Shown: one piece after another, positions 39,703 to 49,183 of the stretch
How the letters are laid out: each line of letters starts with the position of its first letter
How positions within the stretch are numbered: position 1 is the first letter of the stretch
Notes under the pieces: generated by a model
Told to the model about the DNA's origin: nothing
The model's database searches: none
Seen by the model: only the letters and a program-made list of their open reading frames with translations
Made by a program: the position numbers and the translations under genes
NCBI RefSeq assembly: GCF_004353225.1
Contig: NZ_CP037934.1
Coordinates: forward strand, 1,612,001 to 1,676,000
Direction: 5' to 3'
Length of the DNA: 64,000 bases
From: Marinobacter sp. JH2
Lineage (GTDB): Bacteria > Pseudomonadota > Gammaproteobacteria > Pseudomonadales > Oleiphilaceae

Positions 39703-40707
39703 CTAAAACAACAAGTCATCAAGCCGCTCATTAATCCTGCGGGGAACTTCGTGAGTTACTTCGCACACCGCCTGCCGTATCGCAGCCAGCATTGCTCGCT
39801 CGTTGGCGTTACCGTGGCTTTTTATAACAACACCTTGCAGCCCTAAAAGGCTGGCACCGTTATGCCGGGAGGGATCCATCAACTGCAACAAACGCCCCAT
39901 AACCGGCCGAGCCAACAACCCCACGATACGACCATACATGGAGCGGGTAAAAGCCTGCTCCAGCAACTCAATAAGCAACCCGGCAACGCCCTCGCCCGTT
40001 TTGAGCGCGATGTTGCCAACAAACCCATCACAGACTACAACATCAGCGACGTCCCGAAATAGGTCGCTACCCTCGACATACCCTATATAGTTCAAAGATT
40101 CGGACTGGGCGAGCATGTGTGATGCCAGGCGCACCTGCTCATTACCCTTTATCTCTTCTTCACCCACATTGAGCAAGGCAATACGGGGCTCTGCAAGTTC
40201 GGAGACGGCAGTGGCCATCAAGGAACCCATCAACGCATATTGATAGAGATTTTCAGCACTGGAATCGACATTAGCACCGAGGTCCAGAACGAGACATCGA
40301 CCACGAAGAGAGGGAATAAGTTTAGCGATAGCTGGCCGCTCGATCCCAGGGTACATACGGATCAAAGACCGCCCAAAAGCCATGAGCGCTCCGGTGTTGC
40401 CGGCACTGACACAGCCTTGAGCCTCGCCATCACGAACCAGACCGAGGGCGATAGCCATAGAGGAATTGCGCTTGTGGCGTAAAGCATGGGAAGGGCGTTC
40501 GTTCATGCGCACCACATCGGCCGCTTCAACAACGCGAATTCTTGGATGCCCATCATGCAACAAGGCCTCAAGCTCGCTCCGGATACCTACCAGAACAAGA
40601 CTCAAGGCCTCATTTTCACGCACTGCTTCCAGCGCAGCATGGACGACCACCTCGGCACCACGATCACCGCTCATGGCATCGACGGCAATGGTGATTGGAT
40701 TACTCAC
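39703..40707 (-). CDS. plsX: Phosphate acyltransferase PlsX
   Basis: This protein of about 334 residues converts acyl-ACP to acyl-phosphate, the donor used by PlsY in phospholipid synthesis. The N-terminal ITIAVDAMSGDRGAEV signature is intact, as are DVVVCDGFVGNIALKT and RHNGASLLGLQGVVIKSHG. I place the start at GTG 40707, with GGACGAG upstream; another GTG at 40725 has no ribosome-binding site. It follows rpmF by about 40 bp. Confidence 0.95.
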   Translation of the reverse strand: MSNPITIAVDAMSGDRGAEVVVHAALEAVRENEALSLVLVGIRSELEALLHDGHPRIRVVEAADVVRMNERPSHALRHKRNSSMAIALGLVRDGEAQGCVSAGNTGALMAFGRSLIRMYPGIERPAIAKLIPSLRGRCLVLDLGANVDSSAENLYQYALMGSLMATAVSELAEPRIALLNVGEEEIKGNEQVRLASHMLAQSESLNYIGYVEGSDLFRDVADVVVCDGFVGNIALKTGEGVAGLLIELLEQAFTRSMYGRIVGLLARPVMGRLLQLMDPSRHNGASLLGLQGVVIKSHGNANERAMLAAIRQAVCEVTHEVPRRINERLDDLLF

Positions 40708-40748
40708 CGCTCGTCCATAAGACACAGGTCAGAAGATAGCGTCGAGTA

Positions 40749-40928
40749 TTACTCGTCGCGCGCTTCAACAACCTGCTTGCCGCGGTAGAAACCATCCGGA
40801 GATACGTGGTGGCGACGATGAACTTCACCAGTTGTTGCATCAGTGGACAGCGCGGAAGTTGGCAGCGCGTCGTGTGAACGGCGCATGCCGCGCTTGGAAC
40901 GGGTCTTGCGACTCTTCTGTACAGCCAT
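40749..40928 (-). CDS. rpmF: 50S ribosomal protein L32
   Basis: This 59-residue basic protein starts [20 protein letters not shown], the typical bacterial L32 N-terminus. A central [17 protein letters not shown] follows. It lacks the zinc-ribbon cysteines of some L32 types. It lies between yceD and plsX, the conserved yceD-rpmF-plsX order linking ribosome assembly to lipid synthesis. The gene is short and easy to miss. Confidence 0.95.
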   Translation of the reverse strand: MAVQKSRKTRSKRGMRRSHDALPTSALSTDATTGEVHRRHHVSPDGFYRGKQVVEARDE

Positions 40929-40958
40929 GGTTAAACTCCTGACCTATTTATGAAAACG

Positions 40959-41516
40959 TTAATGCTTAGTCGTCTTGAAACCCGCCAGCACGCTGAACGG
41001 ATTATCATCTCTTTTCTTCGCCTCGGGCTCAACAGGAGCGTTTGACGGCTCCAGCGCTTCAAGGTCTTCTTTCGCCGGACACTCATCCCTTTCGTGAAGC
41101 GGGAACGGGGGCAACACTAGAAGAAGCTCGTCTTCTACCATTTCCCACAAGTTCGCCGTGAAATCCTCACAAAGGAACGGTTCCAACGTTTTTGGTAACC
41201 GTTGAGCCTGCTCATCACTGCTGACCAGACCCAAATCAAAGCTCGACGTCAACGTGACCTGCATGTCGTTCATACAACGCTGACACACCAGAGTGACCGG
41301 AGCCGACAACTCTCCTGATACAACCCTCCGGCGCTCACCATCCTGATAGAAGGACAGTTCTGCGTGGCATTCGCGGCCTTTTTGCGAGCCACCTACCGCT
41401 TCTCCAAAACGAGCAAGACCCTCGAGCGGTATTACCCCCTCAAGTGTCGCTTTTTGTTCCGCCAACCGTATGGGATCAACAGATTTTGGAAGTTCGGCGT
41501 TCGGCGCTTTAGTCAT
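40959..41516 (-). CDS. yceD: YceD family (DUF177) 23S rRNA accumulation protein
   Basis: This 185-residue cytoplasmic protein belongs to the YceD/DUF177 family, linked to 23S rRNA accumulation. Features include CQRCMNDMQV with paired cysteines and an acidic central region. It heads the yceD-rpmF-plsX-fab operon and is divergent from maf. The molecular activity of the family is not well defined. Confidence 0.92.
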   Translation of the reverse strand: MTKAPNAELPKSVDPIRLAEQKATLEGVIPLEGLARFGEAVGGSQKGRECHAELSFYQDGERRRVVSGELSAPVTLVCQRCMNDMQVTLTSSFDLGLVSSDEQAQRLPKTLEPFLCEDFTANLWEMVEDELLLVLPPFPLHERDECPAKEDLEALEPSNAPVEPEAKKRDDNPFSVLAGFKTTKH

Positions 41517-41653
41517 AGGCGCGCAATTTTAGGGAGGAGACCGCCTGCTGTCAAAGACTTAATCGCTTTTATGGCAAGCCTTCCCGTTTAAGTAGGGGTA
41601 TTCTACGATATTCTCGGCAATCCACTCAACGAACACACAGCAATCAGGCCCCT

Positions 41654-42247
41654 ATGAAACGTACTATTTTGCTCGCTTCATCGTCACCGTACCGAAAACA
41701 ACTGCTGGAACGCCTCAATCTACCCTTCGACTGCGCCAGCCCCGACATCGACGAAAGCCCCACCCCAGCTGAAAATGCAGAAACGCTCGCCGTACGCTTG
41801 GCCACTGAAAAAGCGCGGGCTCTAGCGAAGAGCCATCCAAACACACTTCTTATCGGATCTGACCAGGTAGCCACCCTGCCCGACGGCAGCCTACTCAATA
41901 AACCTAACTCACACGAACAAGCCGTCAAACAGCTGACCCGCAGCAGCGGTCAGTGCGTACAGTTCTGCACCGGCCTGGCGGTACTAGACAGCCAAACCGG
42001 CGATTTAAAGACCCACTGCGAGCTGTTCACTGTGCGCTTTCGAAATCTCTCGCAAGATGAAATCACCGGTTATCTGAACAAAGAGCAACCCTACGACTGT
42101 GCCGGCAGCTTTAAAATGGAGGGATTGGGCATCACGCTTTTCAGCAGCCTGGAAGGCCGGGATCCTAACAGCCTTATCGGCCTACCCCTTATCGCCCTTG
42201 CCGGCATGTTGCGGGAATTCGGCGTAAACCCACTCCTCGACAACTAG
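41654..42247 (+). CDS. Maf-family nucleoside triphosphate pyrophosphatase (YceF-like)
   Basis: This 197-residue Maf protein is of the YceF type, which hydrolyses 7-methyl-GTP and related modified nucleotides to monophosphates as a clean-up enzyme. Family motifs SSSPYRKQLLERL, ATEKARALA, LLIGSDQVA and CAGSFKMEGLG are present. It is divergent from yceD, as yceF is in E. coli, and convergent with the S49 peptidase gene. Confidence 0.93.
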   Translation: MKRTILLASSSPYRKQLLERLNLPFDCASPDIDESPTPAENAETLAVRLATEKARALAKSHPNTLLIGSDQVATLPDGSLLNKPNSHEQAVKQLTRSSGQCVQFCTGLAVLDSQTGDLKTHCELFTVRFRNLSQDEITGYLNKEQPYDCAGSFKMEGLGITLFSSLEGRDPNSLIGLPLIALAGMLREFGVNPLLDN

Positions 42248-42266
42248 CCAGCCATCAAACCGTCAA

Positions 42267-43274
42267 TTAACGCAACTCAAGCCGCGACTGAAGCAAATGC
42301 GCAGCCACCCCTTCGCCAAACGACACCCCCAGCTGCTCAATGAACTGCTGGAATGGCGAAGGCCCACGACTGTAATCGACCAACTCTTCGGCACCCACCA
42401 CTTCACGTGCCACCCAAGAGCTACTACCCAAACCATCAATCAAGCCAAATTCCAGCGCCTGCTCACCACTCCAAACCAAGCCACTGAATAACTTGTCATT
42501 ATCGACCAACCGGTCGCCACGACCTTCCTTGACGGCCGAAATGAATTGGTTGTGCGTGTTCTCGAGTACGCTCTGCCAAAATTCCACATCCTCTTCTCGC
42601 TCTGGCGTGAAGGGATCCAGAAACGCTTTATTCTCGCCGGCGGTGTACAAACGGCGCTCTACCCCCAGCTTTTCCATCAACGTATTGAATCCGAATCCAC
42701 CGGCCACAACACCGATCGAACCCACAAGACTGGCACGGTTTGCGTAAATCTCATCCGCTGCAGCCGCAATATAATAAGCGCCTGAGGCACCGACATCTGC
42801 AATCACGGCGTACACTTTCTTCTCGGGGTACTCCTGGCGCAGACGCTTGATCTCGTCATACACATAACCCGACTGCACAGGACTTCCGCCCGGACTGTTT
42901 ATTCGTAAAACAACCGCTTTCGAGGTTTCCGCCTCAAACGCCGCTCGCAGCGAACCAACCAAATTATCGGCACTCGCCAGCTCATCCGCTGAAATCGGGC
43001 CGCTCAACTCGACCAGAGCCGTATGCTGGTCCGGAACCACACCCATACCATCACTGATGGGCGACCGAATCATCGCAATCAGCGCAATCAGCGCAAACAA
43101 ATAAATGAACGTGAGCAATTTAAAAAAGATGCCCCAACGGCGGCTTCGCTTTTGCTCTGCCTGAAGCGACATCACCAGCTTTTCAATCAACTTCCAGTCG
43201 CGGTTCGACTCCGGTGGTATTGCTGGCTTTCTCGAACCAAAAATACCACCCTTGCCCGATTCCGAATCACTCAT
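42267..43274 (-). CDS. sppA: S49-family signal peptide peptidase (SppA type)
   Basis: This 335-residue inner-membrane peptidase degrades cleaved signal peptides. One helix (about 48-69) anchors the catalytic domain in the periplasm. The dyad is Ser164 in VGASGAYYIA and Lys216 in AGENKAF. RINSPGGSPVQSG is the substrate-binding strand. It is the short single-domain form rather than the long tandem E. coli SppA. It is the last gene of rluC-HAD-sppA. Confidence 0.93.
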   Translation of the reverse strand: MSDSESGKGGIFGSRKPAIPPESNRDWKLIEKLVMSLQAEQKRSRRWGIFFKLLTFIYLFALIALIAMIRSPISDGMGVVPDQHTALVELSGPISADELASADNLVGSLRAAFEAETSKAVVLRINSPGGSPVQSGYVYDEIKRLRQEYPEKKVYAVIADVGASGAYYIAAAADEIYANRASLVGSIGVVAGGFGFNTLMEKLGVERRLYTAGENKAFLDPFTPEREEDVEFWQSVLENTHNQFISAVKEGRGDRLVDNDKLFSGLVWSGEQALEFGLIDGLGSSSWVAREVVGAEELVDYSRGPSPFQQFIEQLGVSFGEGVAAHLLQSRLELR

Positions 43275-43313
43275 TCTCTATCCCTTTACTCGCAAACACT
43301 TAATAAATACACA

Positions 43314-43961
43314 TCAAAGCCCAAGAACACGACGCAAATCGCCGACCGAGCTCACCACGGCATGAGGCTGGCAGTCCAACAGCGCTTCTCTTGGATGCGC
43401 TCCCCACTCCACACCAATAGAGGGCATACCAATCCTTCGCGCCATTTCCAGGTCGTAATGGGTGTCGCCGATCATTACCACTTCTTCGGCCTGAAATCCG
43501 TAAAACTCCAGAATTTCTTCAAGCATTAATGGATCCGGCTTTGAGCGGGTTTCATCGGCGCACCTGGAGGTATCAAAGTGATGACCCAGACCACTGGTTG
43601 TCAGCGCCTGAGCAAGCCCGCGACGGCTTTTTCCAGTTGCAACGGAACAGCCTCGACCAGACGTGCGAATATCAGCCACTACATCTGCCATGCCATCGAA
43701 CACATTCTGCGGGGTAGTCACCTTTTTAAAGAAGTAACCCGAATACCCTTCGCGAATACGTACGATTTCTTCATCACTTACACCGGGATACAGTTTCTGT
43801 AGCGCCTCGATCATGCCTAATCCAACAATATCCCGGTAGGCTGCAAGCTCCAGATTCGGGTACCCCAACTCCATCGCCGCTTGCTGCAAGCTTTCGGCAA
43901 TATGATCAACAGAATCGATCAGCGTTCCATCCCAATCAAATATCACTGCTTTAACGTTCAT
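43314..43961 (-). CDS. HAD-family hydrolase (phosphoglycolate phosphatase-like)
   Basis: This 215-residue haloacid dehalogenase-type phosphatase has nucleophile Asp9 and Asp11 in DWDGTL, motif II ATGKSRRG, and motif IV VMIGDTHYDLEMA. Its helical cap is of the Gph/beta-phosphoglucomutase type. The substrate is not evident. It lies 5 bp after rluC and before sppA, the same arrangement as in Pseudomonas. Confidence 0.92.
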   Translation of the reverse strand: MNVKAVIFDWDGTLIDSVDHIAESLQQAAMELGYPNLELAAYRDIVGLGMIEALQKLYPGVSDEEIVRIREGYSGYFFKKVTTPQNVFDGMADVVADIRTSGRGCSVATGKSRRGLAQALTTSGLGHHFDTSRCADETRSKPDPLMLEEILEFYGFQAEEVVMIGDTHYDLEMARRIGMPSIGVEWGAHPREALLDCQPHAVVSSVGDLRRVLGL

Positions 43962-43966
43962 TTCTG

Positions 43967-45025
43967 CTAATCCTTACTGCGTCGAGTTAGTTGATCAATA
44001 AGCTTTCCGAAAGCCTTATCATACGGTGCTTCGAGGAACATGGGTTCTTCCGTAACCGGTAACCGGAATTCCAAAGAACGTGCATGAAGCATCAATCGCT
44101 CACCACCTATTTTTCTGAAAGCCTTCAGGCTTGCATCATCCATGTACTTATCATCACCGGCAATCGGGTGACCACCCCACGCACTGTGCACACGGATTTG
44201 ATGGGTTCGGCCGGTCACCGGCGAAGCCTCTACCAAACTATAGCCATCGTAGTTTGCCAAACTCTTATAAAGGGTGAGCGATTCTTTACCCTCGGGATTC
44301 ACCTTCACCCGACGCTCACCATTTGGCATCTCGTAGCGTAACAACGGCTCGGCAACACGGGTTAGTTTTTTCGGCCAGGAACCAATCACGAGAGCGTGAT
44401 ACCGCTTACGCATTCTTTTTTGACGCAACTCATCCTGCAAAAAACGAAGCGCCGACCGCTTTTTAGCCACCATCACCAAACCGGAAGTGTCACGGTCCAA
44501 CCGGTGCACCAACTCAAGAAATTTTGCTTGAGGGCGAGACGAGCGCAGCACTTCAATCAACCCGAAGCTGAGGCCACTTCCGCCGTGAACCGCAATACCA
44601 GCGGGCTTATTGACCACCAGCATTTCAGAGTTTTCAAACACCACTGCGGCCTCAACCACATTCTGCACGCGATCGCCGGGCTTTGGTTGCTCGGGCTTGG
44701 CTTGCTGTACGATAGGCGGAATACGCACAACATCTCCCTCTTTAACACGAGTGTCAGGCTTCACACGCCCTTTATTCACCCGCACCTCACCCTTTCGAAC
44801 GATGCGATACACAATACTCTTGGGCACACCACGAAGCCGGGCCAATAAAAAGTTATCAATACGCTGCCCGGCCATATCTGCATCAACGTCAACAAACTGA
44901 ACGCCTTTTTGAACCTTAGCAGCAGGCTGCGAGACCAAGTCAGGCTTACCACCACGACTCTCATTCGCACCGTGCGTTGAGCGAGCTTTATAGGGCTGTT
45001 TCCGGGAAGCCGGTTTCTGTGACAT
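43967..45025 (-). CDS. rluC: 23S rRNA pseudouridine synthase RluC
   Basis: This protein of about 352 residues isomerises three uridines of 23S rRNA (955, 2504 and 2580 in E. coli). The start MSQKPASRK has AAGG 10 nt upstream. A basic N-terminal tail precedes an S4 RNA-binding domain (about 52-105). The RluA-type catalytic domain has the active-site Asp177 in HRLDRDTSG. The gene is divergent from rne across a long leader region, as in E. coli. Confidence 0.96.
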   Translation of the reverse strand: MSQKPASRKQPYKARSTHGANESRGGKPDLVSQPAAKVQKGVQFVDVDADMAGQRIDNFLLARLRGVPKSIVYRIVRKGEVRVNKGRVKPDTRVKEGDVVRIPPIVQQAKPEQPKPGDRVQNVVEAAVVFENSEMLVVNKPAGIAVHGGSGLSFGLIEVLRSSRPQAKFLELVHRLDRDTSGLVMVAKKRSALRFLQDELRQKRMRKRYHALVIGSWPKKLTRVAEPLLRYEMPNGERRVKVNPEGKESLTLYKSLANYDGYSLVEASPVTGRTHQIRVHSAWGGHPIAGDDKYMDDASLKAFRKIGGERLMLHARSLEFRLPVTEEPMFLEAPYDKAFGKLIDQLTRRSKD

Positions 45026-45068
45026 GAAATACCTTATTCCGGCTTGCACCGGGCGCTTGGATACAGGA

Positions 45069-45096
45069 TTGTACAGCTACGAGTTTACTGTTATAT
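45069..45096 (+). promoter_or_regulatory. Candidate promoter of rne
   Basis: TTGTAC (-35, 45069-45074) and TTATAT (-10, 45091-45096) are separated by 16 bp. Starting near 45103, the rne leader would be about 530 nt long. Confidence 0.45.
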
Positions 45097-45102
45097 TCCG
45101 AC

Positions 45103-45631
45103 GTGCTCTGCCGTTTGTCTACGGCCTGAAGAATTTTGTTCAGAAGCCGGAGCGGCAGCAGTATACCGACACTGATTACTAGATTGAACGCCGAATACCC
45201 AATCATTACCGGGCCCGGCGTGAGTCAAACTCCCGATGCACAGGGCAGACCATAGAGTGGCTGTTACCTCCTCGGGAGAAGAAAATAACCGACCGGGAAA
45301 CCGTCGGACGGGAACATCACGAAGAATCACTGCCACGCAAAACCGGGCCGTCAGCTTACCAACACGACGTGAGACCTAGGAGTTTGTGTGAACCTGAAAA
45401 CGGATATTATGCGTCAACAGACACTCACCCTATTCGATCTTACCCTGCCGTCAGGCAGGCGAAGAGTCAGCGGTGGTCTCAGACATACAGGGTCAAAACC
45501 CATAAAGGTATGACTCGTCTGGCCGCCGGCCTGCCCTGCTAATTCAGGGCCCGCGGCACGCAAATCCCGATTCGCTGATGCGAACGTCTCCGGTTTCCTG
45601 TCTTAACAAACGACAGGAACTCACTTTTCCC
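45103..45631 (+). promoter_or_regulatory. Long structured 5' leader of rne
   Basis: No coding frame is convincing here, but local hairpins are dense. They are at 45289-45307 (GAAA tetraloop, one bulge), 45444-45459 (CCTGCC/GGCAGG, loop GTCA), 45533-45550 (GCCCTG/CAGGGC) and 45595-45619 (8-bp perfect stem). The last encloses the AGGA that serves as the rne ribosome-binding site. E. coli rne has a long leader whose hairpins let RNase E degrade its own message; the same autoregulation is likely here. Confidence 0.65.
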
Positions 45632-48600
45632 ATGAAAAGAATGCTGATCAATGCAACTCACCCTGAAGAGTTGCGCGTAGCACTGGTAGACGGCCAACGA
45701 CTGTTTGATCTGGACATTGAATCCAGCACCCGCGAACAGAAAAAAGCCAACATTTACAAAGGCAGAATCACTCGTGTAGAGCCCAGCCTCGAAGCGGCCT
45801 TCATCGACTTTGGTGCCGACCGTCACGGCTTCCTGCCCCTGAAAGAAATCTCCAAAGAATACTTCAAGAAGTCGCCCAGCCAGATCGAAGGCAAAATCAA
45901 TATTAAAGATGTGCTTTCTGAAGGTCAGGAAGTCATCGTACAGGTCGATAAAGAAGAGCGCGGCAACAAGGGTGCAGCCCTGACTACCTTTATTTCTTTG
46001 GCTGGCCGCTATTTGGTGCTAATGCCCAACAACCCTCGTGCAGGCGGTATCTCTCGCCGTATCGAAGGTGAAGATCGCGCTCAACTCAAAGAAGCGATGA
46101 ACGGCGTTCAAGTACCCAAATCTATGGGTATCATTGTCCGTACCGCCGGAATCGGCCGCACCACAGAAGAACTCCAGTGGGATCTCGATTATCTGGTTCA
46201 GTTCTGGGAAGCCATCACCCAGGCCGCCGACGAGCGAAAAGCCCCTTTTCTGATCCATCAGGAAAGCAATCTGATCATCCGTGCCGTGCGCGATTATCTT
46301 CGCCAAGACATCGGTGAAGTGTTAATTGACTCAGAAAGCGTTTATGAAGACGTACTGAGCTTTGTTCGCGCCGTTATGCCGACCTTTGAAAACAAGATCA
46401 AACTGTACAAAGATGAAATCCCTTTGTTCAGTCGTTACCAGATCGAAGGTCAGATCGAGACCGCTTTCCAGCGTGAAGTAAAACTGCCTTCCGGTGGCTC
46501 TATTGTTATCGATCCGACCGAAGCTCTGGTATCTATCGACATCAACTCGTCTCGCGCCACCAAAGGCCACGATATCGAGGAAACGGCGTTACAGACCAAC
46601 CTTGAAGCCGCCGAAGAAATTGCTCGCCAGCTGCGCTTACGTGACATGGGCGGCCTGATTGTCATCGACTTCATCGACATGACACCAGCCAAACATCAGC
46701 GCGAAGTAGAACAAAAGATGCGTGAAGCGCTGGAAATTGACCGTGCCCGCGTTCAAGTTGGCAAGATTTCCCGCTTCGGTTTGCTTGAAATGTCGCGCCA
46801 GCGCCTACGCCCCTCACTCGGCGAAACCCGTAGTGAAGTGTGCCCGCGCTGCGAAGGCCAAGGTACTATTCGAGGCATCGAATCTCTGGCGCTGAGCATC
46901 ATGCGCCTGATCTACGAAGAATCTTCTAAGGAAAAAACCGCAGAAGTCCGGGCCATCGTGCCGGTTTCCGTTGCAACCTTCCTGTTGAACGAGAAGCGCA
47001 AGCAGCTAGCAGACATCGAATCGGGTCAAGGCGTGTCTATCGTGGTCGTCCCGGTTCCGAACATGGAAACCCCGCACTTCGAAATCGTTCGTATGCGTCA
47101 GGACGAAACTGCGCCTGAGCACATTTCCAGCCATCAGGTGGCCCACGAATACAACGAGCGTGAAGAAGAGTCCGTTGTTGAAGTAACCAGCACCGAAAAA
47201 CCCGCTCGAGAGCAAGCTGCGGTTAAAGCCATTCGCCCAGCACCGGCCCCTGCAGCCAAACCATCCGTCAAAGCTGAACCCGCTGATGCTGATGAAGGCT
47301 CTTTCCGCAAGCTGTGTAAAAAAATCGCCAGCTTCTTTAACGGCGAAGCAGACACCACAGCTGACAACAAGCAGGCCACAAAAAGTGCCGGCAATAACCG
47401 TCGCCCACAGGCTCGCCCCGACCGTCAGGATCGCCGGAAATCGCGGGTAGCTCGAGATGACCAGCGAGACGGCAATCGCAATGGCAACGAGCGCCGCCAA
47501 AACAACCGCAATCGCCCTAACCGGAATGACGACCAGAACCGTGGTTCACAAGGTCGCCAAACTCAGCAAGACAAGCCTGCTGACAACAAGGGCAACGACA
47601 ACCGCAGAGACGGCCGAAAAGAAGGCCAGAACCGCGGTCAGGGTCGAAATCGCCCGCAGCGCGACGCGAAAGATCTAAAAGATCAAAGGGACACCCGCGA
47701 CAATCAGGCCAACTCGAAGGGCCCTGCGAGCGACAAACCAAACGACGACAAGCGCCGTAAGCCTCGTCGTCAGCGTAATCGTGATGGCTCAGCAGCTGAA
47801 GCACCGGCATCAACACCTGCCGCCCGCAAAGCTGAGCGTAGCGACAAGCACCAAAAAGATACGCAGCCAGAAAAAGCCGTTGAAGAAAAAGCCTCTTCAG
47901 CACCGAAAGCCGCAGTAGAGACAGGCGTTAAAGCGAAAGACGCTAACACTCAACCCCAGACCAAACCGGCTGCAGAGCAAAGCCCGAAAGCGGAAGAGCG
48001 TAAGCCGCACGCCGTGGAAGCGAAAACTGAAACTGTCCAGCCCGTAGCCAAGGAGCAGGACTCCGCGCCCAAGGCAAAAGAAGAGGCTAAACCTGCAAAC
48101 ACGGATGAAGCAGCTAAAGCGGCACCTGAGAGCAAAGCCGACGAAAGCAAGCCGGAGAAGCGCAAGCCTGCCCCTCGTCAGCGCAAACCACAGGCCGAGA
48201 AAGAAGCCAAAGCCGAGCAAACCAGCGAAGCGCCGAAGGCAAGCGAGCCTGTAGCCGATAGCAAAGACAAAACAGACAGCAAGCCGGCAGAAGCTCCCAA
48301 AACAGAGGCAAAACCTGCCCCTGAGACAAAAGCCAGCGAAGCTAAAACGGAAGCACCTAAGGCCGAAGCTGAGAAGGCTGAGAAGGCTGAGAAGGCTGAG
48401 AAGGCTGAGAAGGCTGAGAAGCCAGCCGAAGCTACCGAAAAGCCAAAAGCAACCGCTAAGGCAGATACTAAGCCCGAAGCAAAAGCTGAAGCCGAGCCAA
48501 AGGCTGAGCCCGCTAAAGCCGAAGCTTCCAGCGCTATCGATGTGCCGGTAACGCCAGGTCGCGCTTACAACGATCCAAGAGAAGTCCGCAAGCGCAAGCG

Positions 48601-48634
48601 TGCGGCCGAACAAGCCAAAAAGGCCGAGGATAAT
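45632..48634 (+). CDS. rne: Ribonuclease E
   Basis: This endonuclease of about 1001 residues starts mRNA decay and processes rRNA and tRNA. It starts at [13 protein letters not shown]. The S1 domain spans about 37-120. Catalytic Asp303 and Asp346 ([15 protein letters not shown]) match E. coli numbering exactly. The Zn-link cysteines are Cys404 and Cys407. From about residue 510 the protein is disordered. It has an Arg/Asn/Gln-rich RNA-binding stretch (about 590-750), then a long Ala/Glu/Lys/Pro region including six AEK repeats, then a C-terminal motif [11 protein letters not shown] like that of Pseudomonas RNase E. This tail should scaffold the degradosome. Confidence 0.97.
48368..48421 (+). 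repeat. Six tandem 9-bp repeats inside rne
   Basis: The unit GCTGAGAAG occurs six times without a mismatch and encodes (Ala-Glu-Lys)6 in the disordered tail of RNase E. A 9-bp unit changes copy number without shifting frame, so strain-to-strain length variation is likely. Confidence 0.9.
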
Positions 48635-48639
48635 TGATT

Positions 48640-49182
48640 ATGCTGACCAATTCCGACATTGAAGCACTGGAAGACATTCTCTTTGCCGAGCCTTGGGGCG
48701 ATGAAGCCTTGGACTTTTTTGGTTTGCACGGAGCCGTCTGCGCCAGTGTGATCGGGCCGGTCAACCTCCAGGTGGAAGACATCTTCCGCCTGGCCACAGG
48801 CTCCGACACCCTGCCCGGCGGCAAGGTGCCAGACGTTTTCGCTCAGTGCGTTAGCAGCCTTACCCGTGATATGACCCAGTCTCTGGATATGGGCCATGCG
48901 CTGGAGCTTCCTGAACCGGAAGACGGCGATCCAATGAACGCACTGGAAAACTGGTGTGCGGGCTTTGTCGAAACTTTCCTCGAAAACGAAGATAAGTGGA
49001 TGGAAGAAGCCGCTGAAGAGGAAGTGGCAGATTTGATGGTGCCAATCCTGACACTGTCTGGGCTGTTTGAAGACGAAGACTTCCAGCGCGCTCGTGAAGA
49101 TGAGCAGGTTGCAGGTCGAATGGCAGAAGCCATTCCAGACTCATTGACAGACCTGTACCTGTTGTTCCACGCGCCGGAGTAA
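48640..49182 (+). CDS. YecA/YgfB-family (UPF0149) protein
   Basis: This 180-residue acidic, helical protein belongs to the UPF0149 (YecA/YgfB) family. Recognisable parts are LEDILFAEPWGDEALDFFGLHG at the start and the WCAGF segment in the middle. It lacks the C-terminal SEC-C zinc motif seen in YecA. It begins 5 bp after the rne stop, so it is probably made from the same message. The molecular role is not known to me. It is convergent with the RNase AM gene with one base between their stops. Confidence 0.85.
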   Translation: MLTNSDIEALEDILFAEPWGDEALDFFGLHGAVCASVIGPVNLQVEDIFRLATGSDTLPGGKVPDVFAQCVSSLTRDMTQSLDMGHALELPEPEDGDPMNALENWCAGFVETFLENEDKWMEEAAEEEVADLMVPILTLSGLFEDEDFQRAREDEQVAGRMAEAIPDSLTDLYLLFHAPE

Positions 49183-49183
49183 A

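Noticed and set aside
47897..48613. Minus-strand Leu/Phe/Ser-rich frame that looks like a membrane protein
   Set aside because: It is the complement of the low-complexity Ala/Lys/Glu tail of RNase E; the repeated Leu-Ser pattern comes from the 9-bp repeats.
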